A stretch of 64,000 bases of DNA from LH-M37 sp965602855 (GCA_965602855.1 CBFCZV010000013.1:1-64000), one strand, 5' to 3'; positions 7,985 through 16,330 are shown, counted from the stretch's first letter. Notes: generated by a model from the sequence alone, not told the origin. Numbers and translations are program-made.

Positions 7985-8665
7985 TTAATGTTTTAGTTCG
8001 TCGCTTGCCTTTTCTACGGGCAGGCCTGCTATTTTCCATTCGGGGAATCCGTCCTCCAGTCGGCTTGCTTTTAAACCCTGTTTGCGGAGTTTTTCTACGG
8101 CATCAAAAGCCAGTACACAATGTGGGCCGCGGCAGTAGGCGACGATTTCCCTGTCGGAATCAAAATCACCTAGCTGGTCGTCGAGTTTATCGAGTGGCAT
8201 ATTGATCGCGCCGGGGACGTGGCCGGCATCGTATTCGCTGGCTGGGCGTACGTCGATGATGGTCACCAGTCCCTGTTTAACGCGGGAGAGTAATTCTTCG
8301 CGGGGCAGGGGTTCTAGTGAATCTTTGACGGTGAGAAAGCGATCGATGAGTTGATCTACTTCTGCGATATGGCGTTCAGCGACTTTGCGTTGTATCGATA
8401 GTAACTCGATGACGTCGTCACCGCTCAGGCTGTAATACACTTTCAAACCCTGTTTACGGCTGCTGACCAGCCCCGCCTGACGTAGTTGTTGCAGATGCTG
8501 GGAGGTATTGGCCACGGCGATGCCGGCCAATTTGGACAGTTCTTCAACATTGCACTCGCTCTGTGCCAGAAACTCTAATATTTCCAGTCGGTTAGCGTTG
8601 CTCATGGCCTTGCCAACACGGGCAAATTGTTCAAATAGAAGTTGTTTTACGCCTTTGCTTGACAT
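7985..8665 (-). CDS. ArsR-family regulator fused to a rhodanese domain
   Basis: A 226-residue fusion: residues about 10-95 are an ArsR winged helix (ANRLEILEFLAQSECNVEEL, then a recognition helix with NTSQHLQQLRQAGLV) and residues about 125-215 are a rhodanese domain with the loop YCRGPHCVLA, whose first cysteine would carry a persulfide. The ArsR part has a single cysteine (in QSECNV) and no CxC metal motif, so sensing of sulfane sulfur or redox is more likely than metal sensing. It is divergent from the hydroxylase/cytochrome operon; the shared intergenic region holds a perfect inverted repeat, so it probably regulates itself and that operon. Confidence 0.92.
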   Translation of the reverse strand: MSSKGVKQLLFEQFARVGKAMSNANRLEILEFLAQSECNVEELSKLAGIAVANTSQHLQQLRQAGLVSSRKQGLKVYYSLSGDDVIELLSIQRKVAERHIAEVDQLIDRFLTVKDSLEPLPREELLSRVKQGLVTIIDVRPASEYDAGHVPGAINMPLDKLDDQLGDFDSDREIVAYCRGPHCVLAFDAVEKLRKQGLKASRLEDGFPEWKIAGLPVEKASDELKH

Positions 8666-8688
8666 TATTTTCTAATCCAGTAACCTGC

Positions 8689-8710
8689 TATTCAAGTAAT
8701 CAATTGAATA
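8689..8710. promoter_or_regulatory. Candidate operator of the ArsR-rhodanese regulator
   Basis: Perfect inverted repeat TATTCAA, 8-base spacer, TTGAATA, in the 105-base gap between the divergent regulator gene and the hydroxylase/cytochrome operon. ArsR proteins bind such AT-rich palindromes near promoters. The assignment to this regulator is inferred from position. Confidence 0.55.
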
Positions 8711-8770
8711 CTGAGTAAGTTCCATTATAGCTAGATAATGATTTCTTACAAGGGGTGAGCAGAGGTTTGC

Positions 8771-9634
8771 ATGTCTTTATATGAATTTGTGACTGAAAAT
8801 GAAAAAAACATTCGTCTCAGCTTTTTTGTTGGGATGCTGCTGATTATGGCGATCTGGGAGATCATTGCACCCAGACGGGCGTTGACGGTATCGAAAGCTG
8901 TGCGCTGGGCTAATAACCTTGGACTGGTTTTTTTTAATAGTTTTATCGCCAGAATCATCTTGCCGGCTACGGCGGTGGGTGTGGCCAAAATAGCGGTTGA
9001 AAATGACTGGGGTTTGTTCAATCTGGTCGATGTACCGATCTGGCTGGCGGTGCTGGCCTCGGTTGTGATTATGGATTTTGTTATTTACCTGCAACACGTC
9101 ATGGTGCATGCCGTACCTTTACTCTGGCGTTTGCATCGGGTTCACCATGCTGATCTTGATTATGACGTGACCACCGGTGCACGTTTTCACACGCTGGAAA
9201 TTATTCTTTCTATGTTGATCAAGTTTGCTGTCATCGTTTTGCTGGGGCCACCTGTGGTTGCGGTGATTGTTTTTGAAGTGCTGCTCAATGCCATGGCGAT
9301 GTTCAATCATGGCAATGTTGGCTTGCCAAAAATTCTGGATAATTTTTTACGCTGGGTTGTGGTCACGCCCGATATGCACCGGGTGCATCATTCGATAGAA
9401 GATGATGAAACCAACAGTAACTTTGGTTTTAATTTGTCGTGGTGGGATCGTTTGTTCGGGACTTATCGTGATCAACCACGAGCAGGGCATATCAACATGA
9501 CCATAGGCATACATAATTATACAGAGCCAAAACAGTGTTCGTGGATTAGTGGCATGTTGGTCATGCCGTTCATTGGAAAAGTAACAGACTATGCGATTAA
9601 CCGTCGTCAGTGGAGTAATGACAGTGAAAAATAA
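8771..9634 (+). CDS. Sterol desaturase / fatty acid hydroxylase family membrane protein
   Basis: Integral membrane di-iron oxygenase family, which hydroxylates or desaturates lipids. The 287 residues contain several hydrophobic segments and the family's histidine clusters: HVMVH, HRVHH (first copy), FNHGN and HRVHHS. A ribosome binding site AGAGG lies five bases before the ATG. First gene of a tight six-gene operon leading to multiheme cytochromes. The substrate cannot be read from the sequence, and family members act on sterols, carotenoids, fatty acids or unknown lipids. Confidence 0.9.
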   Translation: MSLYEFVTENEKNIRLSFFVGMLLIMAIWEIIAPRRALTVSKAVRWANNLGLVFFNSFIARIILPATAVGVAKIAVENDWGLFNLVDVPIWLAVLASVVIMDFVIYLQHVMVHAVPLLWRLHRVHHADLDYDVTTGARFHTLEIILSMLIKFAVIVLLGPPVVAVIVFEVLLNAMAMFNHGNVGLPKILDNFLRWVVVTPDMHRVHHSIEDDETNSNFGFNLSWWDRLFGTYRDQPRAGHINMTIGIHNYTEPKQCSWISGMLVMPFIGKVTDYAINRRQWSNDSEK

Positions 9635-10586
9635 ATTATTGCGGATTGTTTTGTTGTTGCTGGTGATGGCTGGTATTGCAGTAGTAGTAGCCTATCGCGA
9701 TCAACTCGATGCAGCCGCATTAGAATCGTGGTTACAAAATGCAGGTGCGGCTGCGCCGTTAGTGTTTATGCTGGTTTATATTATCGGAACGGTTTTTTTC
9801 TTTCCCGGTTCGGTGCTCACTTTATTGGGTGGCGCACTATTCGGCCCGATAGCCGGTACATTTTATAATCTCACCGCGGCCACCATCGGCGCGATGCTTT
9901 CTTTTTTAATGGCACGTTTTATGGCGGCTGATTGGGTGGCGAACAAAACCGGTGGTCGATTAAAGCAACTCATTAACGGTGTAGAAAATGAAGGCTGGCG
10001 ATTTGTTGCTTTTGTTCGTCTGGTCCCATTGTTTCCATTTAATTTGCTGAACTATGCCCTGGGTTTGACGCGTATCAGTTTTACTCAATACAGCGTTTCT
10101 ACTTATATTTTTATGCTGCCCGGTGCCATCGCTTACACCTATCTCGGTTACATTGGCAAAGAAGCAGCAACCGGTGGAGAAGGTCTGGTGCAGAAAATGA
10201 TGCTGGCACTGGCACTGTTGGCAGTGGTGTCATTTATTCCGCGATTGATGGGTGTGTTGCGCAGAGGTTCAATGTTAGCGGTTGATGAACTCAAACAACG
10301 CCTCGATGGTGACGAAGATGTGTTGTTGCTGGATGTGCGCACGCCCGAGGATTACGTCGGTGAGCAGGGGCATGTTCACGGTTCAAAATTAATTCCGCTG
10401 GAAGAACTGGTGCAGCGAATTGCAGAGATCGATGACTATCTTGAAAAACCCGTGGTCACTATTTGTCGAACTGATCGTAAATCAGCCAAGGCGGCACAGT
10501 TGTTAGCACAGCATGGTTTTGCTGATGTGCATGTGGCGAAAATGGGGATGACGGACTGGAATAAAAACAACTATCCAACTGAGTAA
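9618..10586 (+). CDS. TVP38/TMEM64 membrane protein fused to a rhodanese domain
   Basis: About 322 residues. The N-terminal two thirds is a DedA-like TVP38/TMEM64 membrane protein (FFFPGSVLTLLGGALFGP, then VRLVPLFPFNLLNYALGLT), and the C-terminal 100 residues are a rhodanese domain (VLLLDVRTPEDYVGEQGHVH, active loop VVTICRTDRKSAKA) on the side of the last membrane helix that should face the cytoplasm. The reading frame opens earlier (9591), but ATG 9618 or GTG 9624 after GGAG are more sensible starts. It overlaps the end of the preceding gene and abuts the next. Function unknown; a role in handling sulfane sulfur at the membrane is only inferred. Confidence 0.88.
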   Translation: MTVKNKLLRIVLLLLVMAGIAVVVAYRDQLDAAALESWLQNAGAAAPLVFMLVYIIGTVFFFPGSVLTLLGGALFGPIAGTFYNLTAATIGAMLSFLMARFMAADWVANKTGGRLKQLINGVENEGWRFVAFVRLVPLFPFNLLNYALGLTRISFTQYSVSTYIFMLPGAIAYTYLGYIGKEAATGGEGLVQKMMLALALLAVVSFIPRLMGVLRRGSMLAVDELKQRLDGDEDVLLLDVRTPEDYVGEQGHVHGSKLIPLEELVQRIAEIDDYLEKPVVTICRTDRKSAKAAQLLAQHGFADVHVAKMGMTDWNKNNYPTE

Positions 10587-12986
10587 ATGACAATGACTAC
10601 AGTTAATGTTGAACCACCAATATGCCACGCACCTCGTGAGGCATCATCATCGACCCAGGATGTAATGCCGAGTCATTATGGAATTGGTATTCAACTTTTG
10701 AGTATGGCGGCATTTACGCTGGCCTTTGTTGGCTGGCTGAATGAAACCTGGTTGTTCTGGTTTGATAATCCTATCTGGCTTAATCGTTATACTGAATACG
10801 GCATTATTCTTGGCTTTGGTATCTGGCGAGTTATCGCTGAAAAAAATTCATATACTCGCAAGCGTTTAATTATTCTGATTTCTATGGTCACCGTTTTCTG
10901 GTGGCTGATTCCCTGGCTGTATCCTTTTTATGAACCCTATGTCGGTTTTCTCTGGGCGCAACCGGTTTTTCCTTCCTTGCATGTGCCGGGTACGATTACT
11001 TTCTTTTTAGTTTTAGCAGCGGTGTTTTTATTTGGTCGTCGTATTATCTGTGGCTTTAACTGTCCCTGTGTGGGCATTCGTGAAACCGTGGGTTTTGCCT
11101 TTCGTGATCGCACACTGCGTTCCGACTGGACGTGGGTCTTGCGTCATTCAAAATGGTTTTTCTTTAGTTATTATGTTGGCGTGATGGTAGTGACGCAGTA
11201 TTCGCCCAATTCATGGACGGTGGGTTTTGTCGGTGGTTTTTATCTCATCGTTGCGATGACTTATTTCGGCAGTTTTTTTATCGCTCCCATCGTTGGTAAT
11301 CGTTTTTATTGTCGTTATCTGTGTCCTTATGGCGCTACTTTTGGTCTGCTCAATCACGCGGGTTTTTATGGCATCAATATGGACAAGGACAAGTGCAATG
11401 ATTGCCAGCGTTGCGAACAGGTTTGTGACATGGGTATTCCTGTGTGGAGACAGGGTAAGCAGGCGGGTCGTGTTACAGCTATTGAGGATTGCATGGGCTG
11501 TGCGCGTTGCGTAGTTGCCTGCCCAACCGATGCGCTGGAGATTACCGATGTACGAAATATCTTCAATAAGTCACTGGTGCAGAATGCCAGTCATTTATTG
11601 AAACGTGATCCGTTGACCGATGCTGGTCGTCAACTGGCTGAGGATCGTGAATCTTCTGAGCGCGTGCTCGACTGGTCTGAAATTTCCACACAGCCTTCTT
11701 TGTCTATGATCCAGCAACAGGCGAGTCGTTGTCTTGATTGTGGTTTACCGGGATGCAGTAATGCCTGTCCATTAAATAATCGAATTCCTGAATGGCTGGA
11801 ACAGGTGGCGCATGGCAATGTGCAGCAGGCTGCAGAGATTGCTCATGCCACCAGTAACCTGCCAGAAATTTGCGGCACCTTGTGTCCGCAACATCGTTTA
11901 TGCGAAGGCAGTTGCACCAAAGCGAACGAGCCGGGTGGTGCGGTCACCATTGGTGCCATTGAACATTATCTGGTAAATGAAGTGCTGGAAAATAAATGGA
12001 ATGTGCCTAATAAAGCCAAAAAAAATGATAAGCAGATTGCCGTTATAGGTGCAGGCCCGGCAGGACTCGCCTGTGCCGATGAGCTCAACAAAGCGGGTTG
12101 TGAAGTCACGGTATTTGATCGCAATGATGAAGTCGGTGGCTTGATGGTCACTGGTGTGCCACCGTTCAAACTGGATAAAGCTGCGCTGATACGTCGCCAC
12201 AAAATGCTAGAACAACAGGGTGTGAAATTCAGTTTAGGTGTTGAAATTGATGAGAGCAGAATACAAATATTTATGAAATGTTGTGATGCCATTTTCCTGG
12301 CAACTGGTGCACAAACCTCTCGTGATTTAAAAGTGCCGGGTCAGAACCTGAAAGGTGTCACTGATGCACTGAGTTATTTGCAACAGGTGAACATAACGAA
12401 AGACGATAATGCCCTGGCAGATAAACATGTGCTGGTTATTGGCGGCGGTGACAGTGCGATTGATTGTGCTCGTTCGGCTTTGCGTCAGGGCGCCGCCGAA
12501 GTGACGGTTGCTTATCGTGGTAATGAACAGGCGATGCGTGCAACACCCAAAGAAAAACAGGCAGCCTGGGAAGAAGGTACACGTTTGCGTCTAGAGTATG
12601 CGCCAGTTGAAGTTGTTGGAGATGAATTTGTCACCGGTGTGCGCTTCGATAAAGTAGTGAGCGGGCAGGAAATAATTAATTGTGATGTTGTTATTTTTGC
12701 GGTGGGTCAGGTGAATGAACCACAGCCATGGATGACACGGCTCAGTATTGAAACCGATCAGCAGGGTGTGATTATTGTTGATGACAATGGTCGGACATCA
12801 AATTCAAAGATCTATGCGGGTGGTGATAATACTAATGGCCCCGATCTGGTGGTCACAGCGGTGGCAGCAGGTCGTTGTGCTGCGGATGGTATTCTAAAAA
12901 GTTTCTGTCTGGATCAAAGAATTATTCGAGCCGTTTATCCTCAAACATCAACGTTCTCACAAAACAGGCCTGCAGAATCAGCGTGA
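10587..12986 (+). CDS. Fusion of NapH-like membrane polyferredoxin and GltD-like FAD/NAD(P) oxidoreductase
   Basis: A 799-residue protein. Residues about 30-260 form a NapH/CcoG-type membrane domain with the paired motifs CGFNCPCVG and CRYLCPYG. Residues 270-312 hold two [4Fe-4S] motifs (C270-x2-C-x2-C-x3-C and C302-x2-C-x2-C-x3-C). From about 380 to the end it is a glutamate-synthase-small-subunit-like module: Fe-S cysteines (CLDCGLPGCSNAC, CGTLCPQHRLCEGSC), an FAD site (VIGAGPAGLACADE), an NAD(P) site (VIGGGDSAIDCARS) and a second FAD-contact (YAGGDNTNGPD). Probably passes electrons between cytoplasmic NAD(P)H and the membrane quinone or cytochrome pool. The stop overlaps the start of the next gene. 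Confidence 0.9.
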   Translation: MTMTTVNVEPPICHAPREASSSTQDVMPSHYGIGIQLLSMAAFTLAFVGWLNETWLFWFDNPIWLNRYTEYGIILGFGIWRVIAEKNSYTRKRLIILISMVTVFWWLIPWLYPFYEPYVGFLWAQPVFPSLHVPGTITFFLVLAAVFLFGRRIICGFNCPCVGIRETVGFAFRDRTLRSDWTWVLRHSKWFFFSYYVGVMVVTQYSPNSWTVGFVGGFYLIVAMTYFGSFFIAPIVGNRFYCRYLCPYGATFGLLNHAGFYGINMDKDKCNDCQRCEQVCDMGIPVWRQGKQAGRVTAIEDCMGCARCVVACPTDALEITDVRNIFNKSLVQNASHLLKRDPLTDAGRQLAEDRESSERVLDWSEISTQPSLSMIQQQASRCLDCGLPGCSNACPLNNRIPEWLEQVAHGNVQQAAEIAHATSNLPEICGTLCPQHRLCEGSCTKANEPGGAVTIGAIEHYLVNEVLENKWNVPNKAKKNDKQIAVIGAGPAGLACADELNKAGCEVTVFDRNDEVGGLMVTGVPPFKLDKAALIRRHKMLEQQGVKFSLGVEIDESRIQIFMKCCDAIFLATGAQTSRDLKVPGQNLKGVTDALSYLQQVNITKDDNALADKHVLVIGGGDSAIDCARSALRQGAAEVTVAYRGNEQAMRATPKEKQAAWEEGTRLRLEYAPVEVVGDEFVTGVRFDKVVSGQEIINCDVVIFAVGQVNEPQPWMTRLSIETDQQGVIIVDDNGRTSNSKIYAGGDNTNGPDLVVTAVAAGRCAADGILKSFCLDQRIIRAVYPQTSTFSQNRPAESA

Positions 12987-13759
12987 TGAAAACTTTATTC
13001 CAGACCTTGCTGCTGGTTTTTATACTGAATAGTTCATCGGTATTGGCCAGCCATAGTTATGCAGGTATGGATATGTGTGCGCTTTATCCTGAAGTGATGC
13101 CGCCGGGTCTGGAGCCAACTTTACTGCCCGAAGCAGGTGGTGCTGGTGGGACACTGATGGAAACTTACTGTACTCAATGCCACGCCCTACCGGGTCCCGG
13201 ACGTCATACCGCTGAAGAATGGATGGATGTGCTTGATCGCATGTTCGTGCTGATGGATGTTGCTGATAGATTTGGAGGTCTGTTAGGAAACGTGAAGACG
13301 CCTTCTTTAAATGAGCGTGAACAATTAAGTCATTATCTGCTTTTACATTCACTTAAAACGATGACAATAAAACCACAGGGTGTCGGTGCTGCTGCATTTG
13401 AGAATCACTGCACTGGATGTCATGCGCTGCCAGATCCTGCTCAGTACAGCCATCTTGATCAGTCGAACCTGATAAAAAGAATGCAGCGTAATATGGAAGT
13501 GATGAAATATGTGCCACCAGCAGCAGACGCTATGATGCAAATACAGCTTTATTTGCAAAACAATGCTAATCGTATTGAACCTGTTAATACATTGACTGGT
13601 GATTCTTTAATGCTTGATCGGAGTAACGAAAGTAATCACTTGCCCGATAGAGAATTTAGTTTTGGTAGCTGGTTGGCACTGGCGCCGTTTTTTGTATTGG
13701 TTATTATCGGTTTGCTGCGCTGGTGGAATAATAATCAACGTGTGAAGTATTCAGGTTAA
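12986..13759 (+). CDS. Membrane-anchored diheme cytochrome c
   Basis: 257 residues starting at the ATG of a TGATG overlap with the previous stop. A signal peptide (about residues 1-22), two heme sites CTQCH (62-66) and CTGCH (142-146), each followed by an ALP turn, and one C-terminal transmembrane helix (about 228-248). The two halves look like a duplicated monoheme domain. It should sit on the periplasmic face and shuttle electrons between the polyferredoxin fusion and the octaheme protein. No named family recognised. Confidence 0.88.
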   Translation: MKTLFQTLLLVFILNSSSVLASHSYAGMDMCALYPEVMPPGLEPTLLPEAGGAGGTLMETYCTQCHALPGPGRHTAEEWMDVLDRMFVLMDVADRFGGLLGNVKTPSLNEREQLSHYLLLHSLKTMTIKPQGVGAAAFENHCTGCHALPDPAQYSHLDQSNLIKRMQRNMEVMKYVPPAADAMMQIQLYLQNNANRIEPVNTLTGDSLMLDRSNESNHLPDREFSFGSWLALAPFFVLVIIGLLRWWNNNQRVKYSG

Positions 13760-13768
13760 GGGGCATAC

Positions 13769-15118
13769 ATGCGAACACGCTATCTCTGGATTCCCCTTTT
13801 GATCGTATCAATTACGATACCGCTGGGTTTTTATTATGTCGACTGGAGCAAGTCGGGTGAGGGTGCTGGGCTTTATTCCAGAGACTGGTCACCGGAGGCT
13901 ATTTTTGCTTACTGGAATCCGGATGATTTTTATGAGTCAGTCGAATCTGTTACGGGTGAGTTTACTGGTGAGCAGTGTGTTGAATGTCATGAAGCGGTGA
14001 CACCCGGTGTGGTCAACGACTGGCGTAAGAGTGGACATTCCAAACCGGCAAATGATCAGGCCGTCGTTTATTGTTCAGACTGTCATGGTAACAATCATAA
14101 AGACTTGCATTTGCCTACGCCCGATGTTTGTGCTGCCTGCCATAGCGTTCAACACGATCAGTTTGTCGATGAAAAACGTTATGGTTTTCCCAGTCATTCA
14201 CTGGCGATGGAAAGAGCCATGGATGCAAAACATTTTGCCGATAAGCCTAAGGCGGAAGTGACGGCCTGTTTGCAATGTCACTCAGTCGCGAGTAAATGTG
14301 ATTCCTGTCATACCCGACACGTTTTTAGTGCAGCAGAAGCGCGGCGACCCGAAGCCTGTATTACCTGTCACAGTGGGCCACCTCATCCTGATGACGAAAC
14401 TTATTTTCATTCAAAGCATGGTCAGCTTTATCTTGAAGAAGGTGAAAACTGGGATTGGTCAAAACCATTGAGTAAAGGTAATTACCCTGCACCAACCTGT
14501 GCTTATTGTCATATGGACAATGGCAAACATCAGATAGCTGATAAAGCGATCTGGAAGTTTGGGCTTAAACAGGTTAATCCACTGACTTCAGGTAATCAGA
14601 TAAAACGTAAGCAGTGGGTGGAACTGTGTGGTGATTGTCATGAAAAAGAGTGGTCAGCTGAGCAGTTAAAAAAATTAGATGCAGAGCGAAAATTATCATG
14701 GAGTAAATTGTATGAAGCTGAGTCTGTGCTTAAAGGTTTGCGTTCGGATAAGCTGATACAACCCTCAGCGAAACAGCGTCCACCATATCCCATGGATTCG
14801 CCTGATACGTTTTTACAATATCAACGCATTGGTTTTTTTGAAGGTCAGGCTTCTGCTTTTTATAACGTATCGCCGATAGAACGAGATTATTTTGAAATGT
14901 GGTATTTCGATAATCTGAAATCATATAAGGGCGCGGCTCATGGTGATGCTTCTTTTGTCAAAGAAGGTCAGGCTGAGATGGATCATAGTCTTGAAATAAT
15001 AAAACAAAATGCTGAACGCTTGCGTAGCCTTGGTGAAGTTGAGGTTACCGATAAAGAGGTTGAGGGTAATATCTGGCTCGAAGGTGAGTACACTGAATAC
15101 AACCGGGATCACAACTGA
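13769..15118 (+). CDS. Octaheme cytochrome c, hydroxylamine-oxidoreductase-like
   Basis: 449 residues with one N-terminal membrane anchor (about 5-24) and eight CxxCH sites at 70, 102, 121, 167, 177, 197, 244 and 287, followed by a helical C-terminal domain of about 150 residues. The heme spacing and phrases such as CVECHEAVTPGVVNDWRKSGH, TPDVCAACHS and CAYCHMDNGKH are typical of the HAO-like octaheme family. Family members oxidise hydroxylamine or hydrazine, or reduce nitrite, hydroxylamine or sulfur compounds. Direction depends on a tyrosine that cross-links the catalytic heme. Tyrosines occur in the right region (near SYKGAAHGD), but I cannot align them by eye. Ten bases after the diheme gene; the stop overlaps the next start. 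Confidence 0.88.
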   Translation: MRTRYLWIPLLIVSITIPLGFYYVDWSKSGEGAGLYSRDWSPEAIFAYWNPDDFYESVESVTGEFTGEQCVECHEAVTPGVVNDWRKSGHSKPANDQAVVYCSDCHGNNHKDLHLPTPDVCAACHSVQHDQFVDEKRYGFPSHSLAMERAMDAKHFADKPKAEVTACLQCHSVASKCDSCHTRHVFSAAEARRPEACITCHSGPPHPDDETYFHSKHGQLYLEEGENWDWSKPLSKGNYPAPTCAYCHMDNGKHQIADKAIWKFGLKQVNPLTSGNQIKRKQWVELCGDCHEKEWSAEQLKKLDAERKLSWSKLYEAESVLKGLRSDKLIQPSAKQRPPYPMDSPDTFLQYQRIGFFEGQASAFYNVSPIERDYFEMWYFDNLKSYKGAAHGDASFVKEGQAEMDHSLEIIKQNAERLRSLGEVEVTDKEVEGNIWLEGEYTEYNRDHN

Positions 15119-15927
15119 TGACTATTATTCAGGTTCTTTTTTTCTGCTTTACAGTGTTGGCGTTCACTGGTCATGCTGTGAGTGCTGGTAATGTATCTGG
15201 TGTTTTTAATAACGAGCAATGCGTTCAATGCCATGAAAAAACAGAAGGTGATTTGATTGAGAGCTGGCGAAATAGTATTCATGCTAAATTTGACCCAGTT
15301 GTTGATTGCGTGGCCTGCCATGGTGATGAGCATGAAAGTGTTGTAACAAAGGCGCGTCAGGACCAGGCCTGTGTTGAATGCCATGGTGGCGCAAAAGATC
15401 CGGTGGTACACAGTTATTCAACATCTAAACACGGCGCCTTGATGCGGATTGGGGCTAAGCAGGAGGACTGGAATAAACCACTTTCAATGGCCAATTATCG
15501 GGTGCCAGGCTGTGCTTACTGTCATATGCACGCGGGTGAGCATGATGTTAGTAACAGTGTACGTCAGGATATTATGCAGGAATCTGAGGCTGTTCAGGAT
15601 GCGGCGCGGGCTGTGTGTATGGATTGCCACTCGCCTCGTTATATCAGCAGATTGCTGGAAAATGGTGAAGCCATGCTGGAAATGGCCCGTAAAAAGGTTC
15701 GTGAAGCAGATAGCTTGATCGAGCAGGCAGAAACAGAATTTAGTGTTCAGCAATTACTAGCAGTAAAGCAGCAAAGGCAAAAAATGCAGCAGCATCTGGT
15801 CAATGTAGGTCTGGGAGCGGGGCATCAATCCCCCGACTATCAATGGTGGCACGGTCAGCCTGCGCTGGATGGGGATTTGTTGCGTATAAAGGGGATGATT
15901 AGTGAGCTGCGGAAATATGGTCGGTAG
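15118..15927 (+). CDS. Pentaheme cytochrome c related to the octaheme neighbour
   Basis: 269 residues with a signal peptide (about 1-23) and five CxxCH sites at 35, 64, 85, 132 and 167, then a helical tail. It aligns by eye with the preceding octaheme protein: first two hemes match hemes 1-2, and CVECHGGAKDP..HSYSTSKHG, CAYCHM and CMDCH match hemes 6, 7 and 8. Hemes 3-5, including the presumed catalytic one, are missing. It is therefore likely an electron-transfer subunit derived from the enzyme. Starts at the ATG of a TGATG overlap. Last gene of the operon. Confidence 0.87.
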   Translation: MTIIQVLFFCFTVLAFTGHAVSAGNVSGVFNNEQCVQCHEKTEGDLIESWRNSIHAKFDPVVDCVACHGDEHESVVTKARQDQACVECHGGAKDPVVHSYSTSKHGALMRIGAKQEDWNKPLSMANYRVPGCAYCHMHAGEHDVSNSVRQDIMQESEAVQDAARAVCMDCHSPRYISRLLENGEAMLEMARKKVREADSLIEQAETEFSVQQLLAVKQQRQKMQQHLVNVGLGAGHQSPDYQWWHGQPALDGDLLRIKGMISELRKYGR

Positions 15928-16011
15928 CTGGCAATCCCACGTCATGACTGTTGTTTATTTTGTTTGAACAACGCTATCATAGTGTTTTTACGATGCAATC
16001 TAAGGTTTGTT

Positions 16012-16212
16012 ATGAGCTTAAAATGGACTGATTCGCTAGATATCGCTATCGAGCTGGATGAAAAATTCCCGGATATTGATCCAATACATATCAATTTTGT
16101 AGACCTACGCAACTGGGTCTGTCAACTCAATGATTTTGATGATCACCCAGATCATTCGGGTGAGCGTGTCCTCGAGGCTATCCAGATGGCCTGGATAGAG
16201 GAAAAAAGCTGA
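16012..16212 (+). CDS. iscX: IscX (YfhJ), Fe-S assembly regulator
   Basis: Small acidic protein that binds IscS and iron and slows cluster assembly. The 66 residues begin MSLKWTDSLDIAIELDEKFP and contain the family's VDLRNWVCQLNDFDDHP. The frame is open further upstream, but the ATG at 16012 gives the standard start. It usually follows fdx directly; here 8.4 kb of other genes intervene. It is separated from the cytochrome operon by 84 bases and followed by a terminator-like hairpin. Confidence 0.93.
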   Translation: MSLKWTDSLDIAIELDEKFPDIDPIHINFVDLRNWVCQLNDFDDHPDHSGERVLEAIQMAWIEEKS

Positions 16213-16245
16213 TTTCAGGCCATTTCAGCGCTTTATAAACACCCT

Positions 16246-16272
16246 AAACCCGCGTACAATCGCGGGTTTATT
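16246..16272 (+). terminator. Hairpin terminator after iscX
   Basis: AAACCCGCG (16246-16254) pairs with CGCGGGTTT (16261-16269) around a six-base loop, followed by a short T-rich stretch. It lies between iscX and rlmN. Confidence 0.6.
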
Positions 16273-16330
16273 GGGTTAATAGAGGAACCCTTTAAAATCA
16301 AAAAGTTAAGTTACCCCTCGATGTTATCGA

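Noticed and set aside
15118..15927. Pentaheme gene as a decayed pseudogene of the octaheme gene
   Set aside because: Intact frame, signal peptide, all five heme motifs and translational coupling argue for a functional protein.
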